A DNA stretch of 64,000 nucleotides from Musa acuminata AAA Group (taxonomy: Eukaryota; Streptophyta; Magnoliopsida; Zingiberales; Musaceae), in NCBI RefSeq assembly GCF_036884655.1, contig NC_088357.1:6147501-6211500 (forward strand), in the 5' to 3' direction. Under the pieces are notes generated by a model. That model was not told where the DNA came from, ran no database searches, and saw only the letters and a list, made by a program, of their open reading frames with translations. Below, in pieces: positions 1 to 10,938 of the stretch; the first letter of the stretch is position 1, and each line of letters starts with the position of its first letter. The translations under genes and the position numbers were made by a program.

Positions 1-272
1 GATTCAACTCCAACACCATGCAGCATTCATCTAATGACTTGGTAGAATACAAATGGCTGGGAAAAGAACACGGGTTTAGCATAGCAGCAATTGTCTTCTC
101 TTGGAACTCTCGGAAGCTGAGGAATGAAGCTATTCTTCACGACTGTTTGATGTCATGACTCGATCCGAAGGTTTTGTCCAGATTCACCTACCAACACACT
201 TGCAAAACACTAGCAAGTAGATGCTGGTCCCACACCTCCTTCTCGGACCCACTGTTTCAGCTCTGTTAGATT

Positions 273-599
273 CTACTCCATTCCCAAAGCAGTCGGTGCG
301 CCTGTGCGACAGTGAAATCTGCACTGATCACGTCTGCTGTGCGTAAGGAGGCGAGGATGAAACGAACGACTCGTCAGCTCAGCCTCACCACGCCTCACCA
401 GTTCCATGGCCGTGGCCGTACTTTGCTGCAGTAGTTTCGACGGAGAAGGCAGCCTTCTTCCTCGCCTCAGGCCATCCCGGTCGCCGTCAAAAAGAGAGAA
501 CAGACGAGCAAAGCGAGGAACGAGAGCATGTATGAATCCTCGAGACCTGCGTTTCTTGTCCCCTGTCGTTCGCTCTGTTCTGACATCCATCTCGGTCAC
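273..599 (-). CDS. possible short coding exon, unknown product
   Basis: An open frame of 108 codons on the minus strand. It is very basic near the start (DKKRRSRGFIHAL) and has a Pro/Ser-Lys patch (RLPSPSKLL). Upstream on the same strand lie a TATA-like stretch near 746-758 and a CT-rich stretch at about 600-700 that would suit a leader. A possible splice donor (CTG|GTGAGG) lies inside the frame around 395-400, so a real gene could splice to exons left of the window. I do not recognise a family. The open frame may be chance. Confidence 0.25.
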   Translation of the reverse strand: MTEMDVRTERTTGDKKRRSRGFIHALVPRFARLFSLFDGDRDGLRRGRRLPSPSKLLQQSTATAMELVRRGEAELTSRSFHPRLLTHSRRDQCRFHCRTGAPTALGME

Positions 600-1420
600 T
601 CAGAATCGCATGCTGTGATCTGAAGAAAGGAAGAGGCAGGGAGACAGAAGGATAGATTCTCTCAGTTCTAGTTGCCCGCTCATGGTTCAGTAATGGAACG
701 GCTGCAGTTCTTGTCTCACCGACACTGGTGCAGCCTAATGTGGTCATGCATATATATCAGTGCCTGTCTCTTCATGTATATCTAGCCATGTTTTAGTAGC
801 TTGTACATGGACTTTGGTGTTCATGAGTTTTGAGCTGGTGGTTTGATCCTTCATCACTTCAGAAAACCACAAAGCTACAGATGAAGAGAGACGAAGTAGT
901 AAAACTGATTTCCAAACTAGAAGGATTACATGGTTTGATGCTTGGTTGAAGTATTCTTTGCTTAGATCAGATCACCAGCAATGTGTGTATTAACATTCAC
1001 TTTCTTATGTAAGTTCTCTTATTTCATGGTTCTGACACATACATGCATAGTAACCTATACATTTGGCCGTATTGATCCCAAAATGCATGTGTTAATAATG
1101 GTAACAAAATGAATAGCGTGAATACATTGAATTGCTCATAGAATTTAGAGACTTAGCAATGCAAAGAGATTGTGAGGAAAATTCAAAAGAGAAGGAAAGG
1201 AATTCCAGAATTTATTTTTGAGATCCAAAGAATATGCTGTACGATTCCATGGTTACAATTATTCCAGCACAAGAGAACATGAGAAGTAGAAGCTTCTCCA
1301 AACAGCATATTCTTGGGCAAATCCTATGGTACGTGCAGCTTCCTCACTTCAGGACAAATACTAACGAGAGGACTCCATTGCAATGCTTCCATGGAAACTT
1401 CCTGTGACCTCCCAACCAGT
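600..1420. other. intergenic DNA
   Basis: Apart from the TATA-like stretch near 746-758 mentioned for the frame on its left, this is unique-looking AT-rich sequence. I see no conserved coding signal and no clear repeat. Confidence 0.6.
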
Positions 1421-1425
1421 GTGAG

Positions 1426-1435
1426 TATATATTTA
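1426..1435 (+). promoter_or_regulatory. TATA box of the small gene at 1521
   Basis: TATATATTTA lies about 85 bp before the ATG at 1521. A start site 25-35 bp downstream would give a short leader that includes the GA microsatellite. Confidence 0.5.
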
Positions 1436-1466
1436 GCCCTGTGCTATTCAAGAAGGAGAAACCAGC

Positions 1467-1469
<3 letters not shown>

Positions 1470-1511
<42 letters not shown>
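1470..1511. repeat. (GA)n microsatellite in a 5' leader
   Basis: About 20 uninterrupted GA units lie between the TATA box at 1426 and the ATG at 1521, so the tract probably sits in the 5'UTR. A similar GA tract lies just before the COR413 start codon near 18.9 kb. Confidence 0.9.
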
Positions 1512-1515
<4 letters not shown>

Positions 1516-1520
1516 GAGAG

Positions 1521-1766
1521 ATGTCTGGCTTTGTTGGAGTATGGATGACTGGGTTCTGGAGACTCGGTGGAAGGCATCGGAGTGCAGCCGGCGACGAGGG
1601 CGAGTCGAGCAGCCATGAGTGCAGCAGAAAAGAGGGAGGAGTGGAGGTAGAAGAACAGCTAACCAAGATGAAGGCAGAGGTCAAATTGAGGGAGAAGAAG
1701 AGCATGAGCCTCTCCGAAGCTACGGTGTGCATGATAGTGCTCATGGATCGCTTTGCTCCCAGCTGA
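1521..1766 (+). CDS. small plant protein of unknown function (81 aa)
   Basis: A single-exon frame of 81 residues begins at the first ATG after a TATA box and a GA-rich leader, an arrangement that supports a real gene. The N-terminus is aromatic and hydrophobic (MSGFVGVWMTGFWRLGG). The middle is charged (EGGVEVEEQLTKMKAEV) and could form a short helix. The C-terminus ends in a hydrophobic segment with a DRFAPS tail. There is no clear cleavable signal peptide or catalytic motif. I vaguely recall plant-specific small proteins with a similar MDRFxP tail but cannot name the family. No intron is needed. Confidence 0.55.
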   Translation: MSGFVGVWMTGFWRLGGRHRSAAGDEGESSSHECSRKEGGVEVEEQLTKMKAEVKLREKKSMSLSEATVCMIVLMDRFAPS

Positions 1767-2284
1767 GCTAAGTGTGTATTGCTTTGGTCGAATCCATGTA
1801 GATTCGCTTTGTTCTATAATTATGTAGACCATTCAATTGTGAGCTAAATGGAAAGAAAGAGTTTAAAGTAGACCGAAGAAGATGCCAATTTCTTGCCTGG
1901 TTTTTCATCCAAGTTTAAATTAAGTGGCTTCCAACGTTGGGATCTAAAAAAACAATCTCTCTTTATAGGTGTTGATGTTGTTCAAACCGAATACTGATTT
2001 GGAATCAATCAAGGTTCCTCTTTCGTTCTAATCTCAAGTCAATTTCAATTAATCCTCTTACATATTAATCTCAAGTCACTTTCAATCGAGATCATACTTG
2101 ACCGATCCTATGAAACTGTATCAGGAGTGTTCCGATTAACAATACCTCTTCGATATTCAGTATCATTACTCTCATGATCGATGTCGATTATGGAGAGGGT
2201 TATGTATTTCTTTAGATTTAATCATGATCACGATTACGTCATATTCGAGATATGTTAGCGATTGATCAATTCAATTTGATGCTC
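1767..2284. other. intergenic DNA
   Basis: AT-rich sequence that includes the 3' flank of the small gene. Short variants of 'atctcaagtcaatttcaat' occur twice around 2031-2095. No gene is seen. Confidence 0.6.
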
Positions 2285-2290
2285 AGGTGC

Positions 2291-2500
2291 CACCCACGAT
2301 CACATTATACTAAGGTATCAGTCACATAGTATTGAGGTATCAACCACGTAGTATTATGATGTTAATCGCATAACACTGAGGTATCGATCACATGATATTA
2401 AAGTATTAGCCAAGTGACATTATGATGTCGGTCACACAATATTAAAGTGTCGTTCACATGATGCTAAGGTTCGATCATATGATACTAAGACATCGATTGC
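2291..2500. repeat. degenerate 22-bp tandem repeat, about 9-10 copies
   Basis: Consecutive 22-nt units start at 2313, 2335, 2357, 2379, 2401, 2423 and 2445, with a 21-nt unit at 2467 and partial copies at both ends. The rough consensus is AGGTATCRRTCACATAATATTA. Copies differ at several positions each but keep the period almost exactly, so this is an old array. It encodes nothing obvious. Confidence 0.85.
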
Positions 2501-4330
2501 TTTCTCATCGTATATCATTAGAAAAAAAAAATATGATAATTCTTCTGTATTCACAGATATTAAATTAAAAAATTCACTAACAATGACTATATATGTTTGT
2601 TCTTGACCTCTCCTCAGCAGGTCTAGATATTCTCTCGCGAGCATGTTCATATGCACAAGAAATTTTTCTCGTTGCCATGACAACCACACAAACGCCATTT
2701 CCACACTCCATCCAAGAAGAGAAACATAGAGACTTTCGATGGACATCATCAAACGGTAAGCCTGATGTGGATCATGGATAAGCAACAGGCAATTAGGTCA
2801 AATATCGAAGCCTCTCCTCTCGTGTGCACAAGAGTTTGCTTATGGAATCTGATATATACCTGCTGTCCTAACCACACCTTTCCACCTCATTTGTTTGAAT
2901 CATCATCTCATGTTTACACTCCTTCAATCTATGCGTGTAAACTTAGCCAACTAAGAAAGTAAGAGCTCTCAGATGATTTCATATGCATTTAAAACAAGTG
3001 TCCACAAAAGTTAGGTCTTCCACCACTACATATTATATAATTAACACCCACACAATCATCCCAAAGTCCACACAATAATATCACAGAAGACTTTTGGAAA
3101 TATAAATCATATATGTCTCGGCCATGATGTTCCCTCTCAAACCTGCAATTGTAAGAACCAAGAATTGGGTAGATTGAGATCGCATTAATCGAGAATGTAT
3201 TAGCATACTTCAAAACCTTATGTCGTAAACTTAAATGGGAGTAAGAACGTCTTATGATTTCATATTAGAAAAACGAAAGGTACATGCACGTTAGAAGGAA
3301 GTCATATCTAATCATAAAAGGGAGGTAAATGTAGCTTTCATGCACTCCAATTCGATCCCAACATTCGAAGACAAAGCATCAGCATCACGTAGCTATTAGC
3401 GCAGCGATCGGGCCATGCATCAGTGTCACGTTCAGGAGGAACTGTTACGACCTACCAAGCCAGTACGTGGCGCTGCAATGCAAATTGTATATAGCAGTAT
3501 GCAGTACATATTACGTTACGTGGCGGCTCACTGGCTCCACAGAAACCTACCACATGCACACCGTGAGGCATAGAAATATACGGATACGATTCCATATCTC
3601 AATCACAATCATGTATTCGGTGTTCACTCATTGTATTTGTTGTGCCCATTTTTCCGTGGAAATAAATTGGCTGTGAATTATCTTTGGTGTCTGTCTTGAA
3701 ACAGATGAGACAGTGGGCCCCAAGATGGGGACAAGTGCCGTAGCAGCCCCACTATTGCACCTCCTCCATTCGCGCTGCATGTCAATTGCAATTAGTCTCC
3801 ATTTCTCAACTCATGCTCATCTTGCATCTGGTTGGAGAGACTATACTGGAGATGGATGCACACGTATGTAGTCAATAGGTTAATCCGTGTCAATATCCTC
3901 TTCCAAAATGCTACTTTGATCTCTATTTGTTTCTTTTGCTTTATGACCAAATCAGCAAACGCTAAGCCTTGTGATCTAAACACCTGTCGTCGGACCCTTA
4001 AAGCCGTCAAACCCATAGAAGCCTAACACGTTTTCTCTAACCGGTCAAAGGGCTGTGGACGCGTCCCGGCTGTCTGAAAGAGGACAGGGAACAACAGGCG
4101 TTCACATTATACACTTGGTGGGCAAGCTACCAATATAGTACGTGTCCTCCTAGTTTATAGAGAGAGTATGTGTTTCGTGCCTTGCACATGACATGAGATC
4201 CCCTGCTGCGGTTGACGACTATCGCCGCGATAGCCGTCCAATAACCGGTTCCGCTCCACACTGCGGTCGAACGCCTTACGTGCGGTCGAAGTCTTCTTCG
4301 TCCACGTGGCGTGGCCTCGTGGCTTCTCTT
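2501..4330. other. intergenic DNA and upstream region of the WD40 gene
   Basis: Low-complexity AT-rich DNA followed by more GC-rich sequence from about 4050. Open frames here are short and resemble no family I know. The last 300 bases are the likely promoter of the JINGUBANG-type gene. Confidence 0.6.
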
Positions 4331-4335
4331 TTCGT

Positions 4336-4343
4336 ATTTATAC
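4336..4343 (+). promoter_or_regulatory. TATA-like box of the WD40 gene
   Basis: TATTTATA lies about 160 bp before the ATG at 4498. If transcription starts 25-35 bp downstream, the in-frame ATG at 4306 would not be transcribed. This is the main reason for choosing 4498 as the start. Confidence 0.45.
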
Positions 4344-4497
4344 GCGGCCTGGCCACCGCCATCGAGCTTTAGTTGCCTCGCTCCGATCTCTTTCCTTCTG
4401 TGGCTCGAAAACTTTCGGCTTTCTTCGCACCGAAACTTCCTCTTCTTTTATCCCAGACAACAACGACAGTCTTTGGAGTTCATACATTGTGTCGAGC

Positions 4498-6000
4498 ATG
4501 AGAGATCGGAAGGTAAGCACGGGAAGCCCGCCGCGCGGTTCCAAACTGTTCGATCTCTTCTTCCACACCGACACCATGATCCAGTCCGAGGACGAGCTCC
4601 CCACCGACAGCGGCAGCATTGCCCTCTCCACCACCGCTAGCCCTGGCTATTACTCCGATCGCAATCCGACCAGCACCGGGGCTTCCCCTTATTTTCTGTC
4701 TCCCTGGAACCCCGTGGCTGTCTCGCCCTTGGCCAAGTCCCCCTGGGCTTACCTCCCCCTCCTCTCCGACGAGGCCGCCGACCCCTCCGCTACCGGTCTG
4801 GTCGGGTCGCTCGTTCGCGAGGAGGGGCACGTCTACTCCCTCGCTTCCGCCGGGGACATCCTCTACACCGGCTCCGACAGCAGGAACATCCGCGTCTGGA
4901 AGGGCCGCCGCGAGTTGTCCGGGTTCAAGTCCAGCAGCGGCCTCGTCAAGGCTATCGTCGTCGCCGGAGACAGGATCTTCACCGGCCACCAGGACGGCAA
5001 GATTCGCATCTGGAAGACCTCCTCGAAGAATCCGGCCGTCCACAGGCGAGTGGGGACGCTCCCTAGGCTCAAGGACTTGCTGAAGAGCTCCATCAACCCG
5101 TCCAACTATGTCGAGGTGCGACGTCACCGCAACGTCGTGTGGCTTCGGCATTTCGATGCGGTTTCTTGTCTCAGCCTCGACGAAGAAGCCGGGATACTGT
5201 ACTCCGGATCTTGGGATAAGACGGTGAAGGTGTGGAGGATATCGGACTCCAAGTGTCTCGAATCCATCAAGGCGCACGACGACGCTGTCAACGCGGTGGC
5301 GACCGGGTTCGGCGGGTTGCTGTTCACGGGATCGGCGGACGGGACGGCGAAGGTGTGGCGGAGGGAAGCGGCGGGGAAAGGAGGCGCCACCAGGCACGTC
5401 CTAGTGCAGATGCTGCTGCGGCAGGAGAGCGCGGTTACGTCGGTGGCAGTGTCGGAGGCGGCCGGAGTGGTGTACTGTGGTTCGTCGGACGGGACGGTGA
5501 ACTACTGGCGCTGGCAAGGATGGTGGCGGCAGCTGGAGCACGGCGGGAAGCTCCGCGGGCACCGGATGGCGGTGCTGTGCCTCGCGGCGGCCGGGAGACT
5601 TGTGGTCAGCGGGTCCGCGGACAAGACCCTGTGCGTCTGGCGAAGGGAGGCGACGGGCGGCGACGGCTGGGACCACACGAAGCTGGCGGTGCTCGCGGGG
5701 CACCAGGGGCCCATCAAGTGTCTGGCGGTGGAGGAGGAGGACGACAGCCAGGGCGGGGCGGTCATCGCTGCTCCCGGGGGACCGCGGTACGTGGTGTACA
5801 GCGGGAGCCTGGACAAGTCGGTCAAGGTGTGGCGGGTGTTGGAGCGGGAGGCCACGGCGGGGGCGACGCCGGTGCGTGGACTGGCGGAGGCGGAGACCCG
5901 CGACGGAAAGCTGGGACGGTCGCCTCTGCGTGCCGGGGGTGGCGGAGCCGGGGCGCCCACGAGCGATGGCGCGGCTTCGAGCACGCGGGCTGCCGCGTGA
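4498..6000 (+). CDS. JGB: WD40-repeat protein, JINGUBANG-like
   Basis: An intronless 500-residue WD40 protein. The first 100 residues are Ser/Pro-rich and end in a conserved-looking SPWAYLPLL block. About seven WD repeats follow from residue 110 to 480; visible blade ends include [42 protein letters not shown] and DKSVKVW. The tail is low in complexity. This matches the plant JINGUBANG family, whose Arabidopsis member restrains pollen germination and binds a TCP factor; the role here is inferred. The product should be a soluble propeller scaffold without enzyme activity. The frame stays open upstream to an ATG at 4306, but the TATA-like box at 4336 argues for 4498. The gene is very GC-rich, which explains the long antisense open frames. 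Confidence 0.87.
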   Translation: MRDRKVSTGSPPRGSKLFDLFFHTDTMIQSEDELPTDSGSIALSTTASPGYYSDRNPTSTGASPYFLSPWNPVAVSPLAKSPWAYLPLLSDEAADPSATGLVGSLVREEGHVYSLASAGDILYTGSDSRNIRVWKGRRELSGFKSSSGLVKAIVVAGDRIFTGHQDGKIRIWKTSSKNPAVHRRVGTLPRLKDLLKSSINPSNYVEVRRHRNVVWLRHFDAVSCLSLDEEAGILYSGSWDKTVKVWRISDSKCLESIKAHDDAVNAVATGFGGLLFTGSADGTAKVWRREAAGKGGATRHVLVQMLLRQESAVTSVAVSEAAGVVYCGSSDGTVNYWRWQGWWRQLEHGGKLRGHRMAVLCLAAAGRLVVSGSADKTLCVWRREATGGDGWDHTKLAVLAGHQGPIKCLAVEEEDDSQGGAVIAAPGGPRYVVYSGSLDKSVKVWRVLEREATAGATPVRGLAEAETRDGKLGRSPLRAGGGGAGAPTSDGAASSTRAAA

Positions 6001-7731
6001 GCACACGTAAAGATTTAGCCTGCTTGGTTTGTACATCCTAACTGAGCCCGTCCTCCACAAGGCAAAGCAAAAGAACACGTTTTTCTCTGTTTCTTTTCTT
6101 CTTTTTTATACATCAGTGTGCATATTGTTGGAGATAAGATATGGTAAGGAGAGCAGTATAAGGTGATTGTTTTATGGTAAGCATCCTTTTGTTAAGAAAA
6201 AGGAGCTTATTTGTTTGCATTCATATATATATATATATATATGTATGTATATATATATATATATGTATGTATATATATATATATATATATGAATTCCATG
6301 TTAATATACACCTGATTAAAAATACAAAAAATCTGAACATATGTATGTCAACATGAAAAGCGTTGGGTTGGAGGTGGGACCCATATGAATCAGCAGGTAT
6401 TTAATGAGGACGCCGACCCAACGCAATCGATGGCTGACGTGGATTGATAAGACGTGGAATCACGGGGCCGCCATGAACGCTCCTTCAAGGAGATTATTTT
6501 TGGCAGCGGAGACAAAATGGCGAGCACACGTCGTCTTCAACAGTTAAATCGAGTGCCGGTGTCAACGAAATATGAGTTGGTCATGTCAACGTCTGATTCC
6601 CCCCCAGTACTTATCAGACGCAGCTCCAATCGGATACCGTCTACGGATGATTAGAGTTAGTGGTACAAAGCGATTCGATTGGAGCTGTTGATATCACTGT
6701 TCATTCATGAGTCTCGATGTTAATCCATTCAGCAGTTGATAGACCATTCAACGCTGTTGGCTCCTCCAATCAAAGGTACAGTGACCTCATATTTGTTGGG
6801 AGTACTGTTTTGTGGAGTAATTACTGTACCCATTGGGCTACACACTGTGAAATGTAATTATAACATTTGAATTCTATCGAGTACTTTTTGATGTTTGGGA
6901 ATTCTCTGGGATATATAATAGGGATTATCAACAAAATGCAGCAACCTGAATATAAAATGATTGCTAAGAGGTTATTAGCAAATTAATGTGCGACCAAATA
7001 GGGTGTGGAGCAGTTGCTTTAATGCAAAATCCACTATATATTTATTGTCCATGATGAGACATGGCCTTTCCTATGCCACATGCAACTCTCTATTTTTGTT
7101 AAAGGTCATGTTTTATGAAACAAGTTATTAGGAGACTTCTGACTTTATGATCGATCTCTTCAAAGACATTTTGTCCATTTACATCACCGGCAAGGAGATT
7201 GCTTTCTTGACATTAAATGAACATCAACCTCCATAGAGTAGCTGCAACCACTATCAACCAAAAACCTTGTTAGTCTTCTAATGATTAGGTTATTACTCTT
7301 TTTATAATATTTTATACATACATACATACATATTACAACAAAATTATGTATAATATTATTCATAGTTACGTCGATATGTTCAAAAGTAATCATGTTTATA
7401 TTACGAAAGAAGCGTATGATGTCATTAGTCATTGCACGAAGATGTCGGGAGTGTTGAAGAAGTTAATTAATTTTATTTAATTAAATTACTAAATAGATAA
7501 TATTTTCTTATTTAAAAATATGTAATTAATTTTATTAATGAATAGTTCATATCAATTTTGTGATATGTATATTTATTTTCTTGCTTGCAGCACAATTTTC
7601 TTGCAAACGTTGTATAAAAGCGGTTACAACCTCCTTGTCACGCACGCAAGAAACAGAGAGCGGAAAGCATCGAAGCACCCGATCGAGAGCGAGTGCGTCC
7701 TCCTCCCTCCTCCATCATCCTTCCTCCCTCC
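6001..7731. other. intergenic DNA with a TA microsatellite
   Basis: Contains the 3' flank of the WD40 gene, a TA/TATG microsatellite at 6223-6290 and AT-rich filler. No coding signal is convincing until the chaperone gene at 7732. Confidence 0.6.
6223..6290. repeat. compound (TA)n/(TATG)n microsatellite
   Basis: AT dinucleotide runs are interrupted twice by ATGTATGT. It lies about 220 bp after the WD40 stop codon, in or just past its 3'UTR. Confidence 0.9.
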
Positions 7732-10700
7732 ATGGAGTTCACCCTTGAGGAAGGCCGAAACCTGTCCGCCGACTGCCCTTCGATTCTTCTGGTTCGCATC
7801 ATAAACCGCCCTCCTCCTCTTCCTCTTTGTTTCATTCTTCTTCGTTGTTGTCTTTTGGGCTTCATTGCCTCAATTTATGTTGGATCGTGCTGTGATTCGG
7901 TAGCCAGGGCTGTCGATCGGCAACGTCGGGCAGTTGGCGGTCGATCTCCTGATCTCGTCGACCGGGGCCAAAAGAGTTGGGTTTTTGGATGAGCCTTCCC
8001 TGCTCCCTTGCGTCGGAAATGATGCTTACGGTCCGGAGCCTGAGGGCGTCCTTGCGCTGCCCCTCGAGGGTAATTTTCTTGCTCCCAGCTTCGTATTTTT
8101 GCCATCAAGTCTTCTTTTATGTTGTCGGCTAGGTGTTTGTGGAAATGCATTATGCATTGCGCTCATTTAATGGTTGAGGCACTGGCATACTCTTTTACAT
8201 TGTATTAACTGTGAAGCTTTGCCTATCTATATTTATACATTCTGAAGCTCTAGATGCTGTCTACTCGTCTTATGGTAGAGTTAAATGGTTGCTCTGGCCT
8301 TCCCTTTTTTTCTTTTTTGTTTTTGCATGTCAGCTGGTAGTTTTACCACTAGCCAGAAAGAAAGTCAGTCACAGATATGTTCGACGACAATGTGCCCGTA
8401 TATCGCTAGGTTTGGTCTGAAGGAACCATTAAGGTGATAGTTGGGTAACATCGTTTCCTAAAGTTTATACCAAATATATGATGTCACAATAGACATGTAT
8501 TAGTGTTTTGGTTAGATTAAAATTGTCATCACTGACAGTCAGTGCCCTCTTAGTTTGTAGCTCATGCTGATATACTTTCTTTAATTATTTGTTCAAGCTG
8601 TGTAATAATAATCATTTTAAGGTGTTTGCAATTGCAGCTTACGAATCTCCTCCACATGCATTAACTCTTATCCAGCAAAGGTCTCCAGTTATCAAGGTGA
8701 GCCTGGCTTATTTTTCAATCTTCATTGCAATTGCACTCCATTAATGTGCATGACAATTAGTCAATTTTCTGGTCATTCATGAAAATATACATACCAGTGG
8801 ATCAAACTGTTCTTGCACAATCAATCTGAGTATCAGTTAGCTTATTTTCCTTAAAATAATATCTTAATGGTCAACGAAGGATTAGATATGATCTCAGGTG
8901 AAGTGTAATCTCAGATTATATGACACTTAAAAGTACAATAATGCATTCAAAGTAAGTACCTCGGACATAGAACCATTCAAGGGTTGTTCACAGAGAAGAC
9001 TTAGTTTGTAGATGTCATCCTTTTGGAATCAATAATGTGCATATTGTGTGATATCCATTTTCAAGAAGTAGCAGCCCTAAACTGATGCACATGAAATCTC
9101 TTTTTAGAAAAACAAAGGAACATACTAAGCATTAGTAGTAGGGAGAAGCTTTCGGTATAAGCATATCAAGCATTAACTGATCTGGGCCTGTAGTAAAGTG
9201 CTTCCAGGAAGTTTTCATCACAAGTTTGTCTTTCACCTTTTTTCTATAAGAAAAATTATCGGATAGGAACTTTATTTTTTATCTTGTTTCGTTTATGAAG
9301 TACTTACAGGAAAAAGATTGTCAATAGGTTGGAGGAAGGGCTTTTTGAATTATATATAAATATATGTTACTTGTTATTTGTAGTTCTTGTGAATTGTACA
9401 CAACGTAATTGGATCTTGAAGTTTTTCTGTGCTGCCCGTTCTATGAGCAATCTTTGCTATGCTACTTCCAGTATGTGAGAATTTTTTGCTCCTGTATTTG
9501 ACCAATGTTTGAGTGCGCAAGTTCAACCAGCACACATGCCTGTTGGTATCATGTTAAGCTCTTTCAATCACCTTCAAGTTCATTTTCTGTGTATCTTATT
9601 CACTATTTTCTGGTAGCTGCCCTTATATGGTCAACAATAGCAATTTGCAAGACCAAGTTCTGGTATCTAACAATAATGTAATAGATAGAAGATCCTGTGG
9701 TAGTTTTTACACATTAAAGCTGAAAAGATAATGTATACTTCATTATAAGTTCGAATTGGTATCTGATTTTATCGTAACTTTAATCTGCACAACAGGTCCA
9801 ACATTTCTCAGAGTTGCATTAGTGAAAATTTATTTCTATAACTACAGAAGCTGAGATGCACCTGGTGCACATCGTGACATCCGTTGTTGCATTATCTGTT
9901 TTCATATTATGATATTTGACTTTCTTATCTTGAGATTAATATTACCATTCAATATCAGGGAATGATGGTTGAGTTTGCAAAGAATTTGGCAGATTTTGTG
10001 TCAAGCATTGGAAAGAAACATGTTATTATTCTTTCAAGTCTAGATTCTGGTAGAATGAAAAAAATTGTCGCATCCAGGTACATGAGCTTTACCTTTGTAG
10101 TTTTTTAAAAAAAAGTATTTTTTCATGTTTTCCTTTCTGGTTCCTGCTTTTGTGAGATTAAACATAGGGTTGCCATTCAGTGATATGCAGGTTTACTATG
10201 TCTCAAGCACCAACAATGATGGAAACGATAGTGATTGTGAGAGGTTAGGATTTAAGAGGCTTGAGGAATATGATCCAGCTCAGAGACGATGGAAATATCT
10301 TAATGAGCTAGCTGAAGGGAAAACTGATCGGGAAGATGAGCCCAGTTTTGAAGATGAATTGGTTCATGATGACTATTATCCCGGCTTACCATTTGCTGCT
10401 CTGTTCTCTTGTTGCAAGGTACTCCTTTTGGTACTTCATTAAAGAATGCTTTTCCCGTAACTCAGAACTGTTGCAAATAACTTGTTTGGAATATTGAATG
10501 TAGGCAAAAGGTCTGAAAGTTACTTGTTTGTTATGCTATTGTTCCGAGGGGGACAACATTGCAGATTCCTTTCAATTGGCTGATGCAGCCTGCAAACTGT
10601 TGAGGCTGACCCCAGATAAGTTATCTGGTGAGTTCAAAGAAATAGATCTATGATTATGATGTCTTTATCTTTTTAATCTAATGGCCTGCATGTTTCGTCA

Positions 10701-10938
10701 ATTAGAGCAGGTTTCACTGAAACTCTGTCAGGAGTTTTACAAGTTTTTCAGTTGCATCAATGTTTTTATAATTGCAGTGCCCTTTCTTTGTTTCAAATAT
10801 TTTAATAAGTGTGAGCTTTTTTCATGAATTCTTACACTTGTATGACTGGCCATTTCAGGGCATGCAGAGGGTGGGTGGAATATACCACTATCATGGCAAT
10901 CAGTTTATGGGCCACCACCTGATATGTCACTTTTCTGA
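7732..10938 (+). CDS. PAC2: proteasome assembly chaperone 2 (PAC2), seven exons
   Basis: Exons by splice signals and frame: 7732-7791, 7904-8069, 8638-8696, 9959-10077, 10181-10418, 10504-10627 and 10859-10938, giving 281 residues. The product carries family landmarks: SIGNVGQLAVDLL, VGFLDEPSLLPCVGNDAYGP, QQRSPVIKGMMVEFAKNLA, EDELVHDDYYPGLPFAALFS and the C-terminal PPPDMSLF. PAC2 pairs with PAC1 to help build the alpha ring of the 20S proteasome in cytosol and nucleus. In exon 2 the acceptor at 7902-7903 was chosen over the one four bases later because only it keeps the frame. In exon 5 the acceptor at 10179-10180 was chosen for the same reason. The ATG at 7732 follows a CT-rich leader and matches the usual short N-terminus. 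The length is near normal and no defect is seen. Confidence 0.93.

Noticed and set aside
4480..5397. 305-codon open frame on the minus strand
   Set aside because: It lies antisense to the GC-rich WD40 gene. Its composition (Gly/Arg/Val repeats) and lack of domains fit a shadow frame.
5401..6078. 225-codon minus-strand frame and overlapping plus-strand frame 5232-6041
   Set aside because: Both overlap the WD40 repeats in other frames and consist of low-complexity Arg/Pro/Gly sequence.
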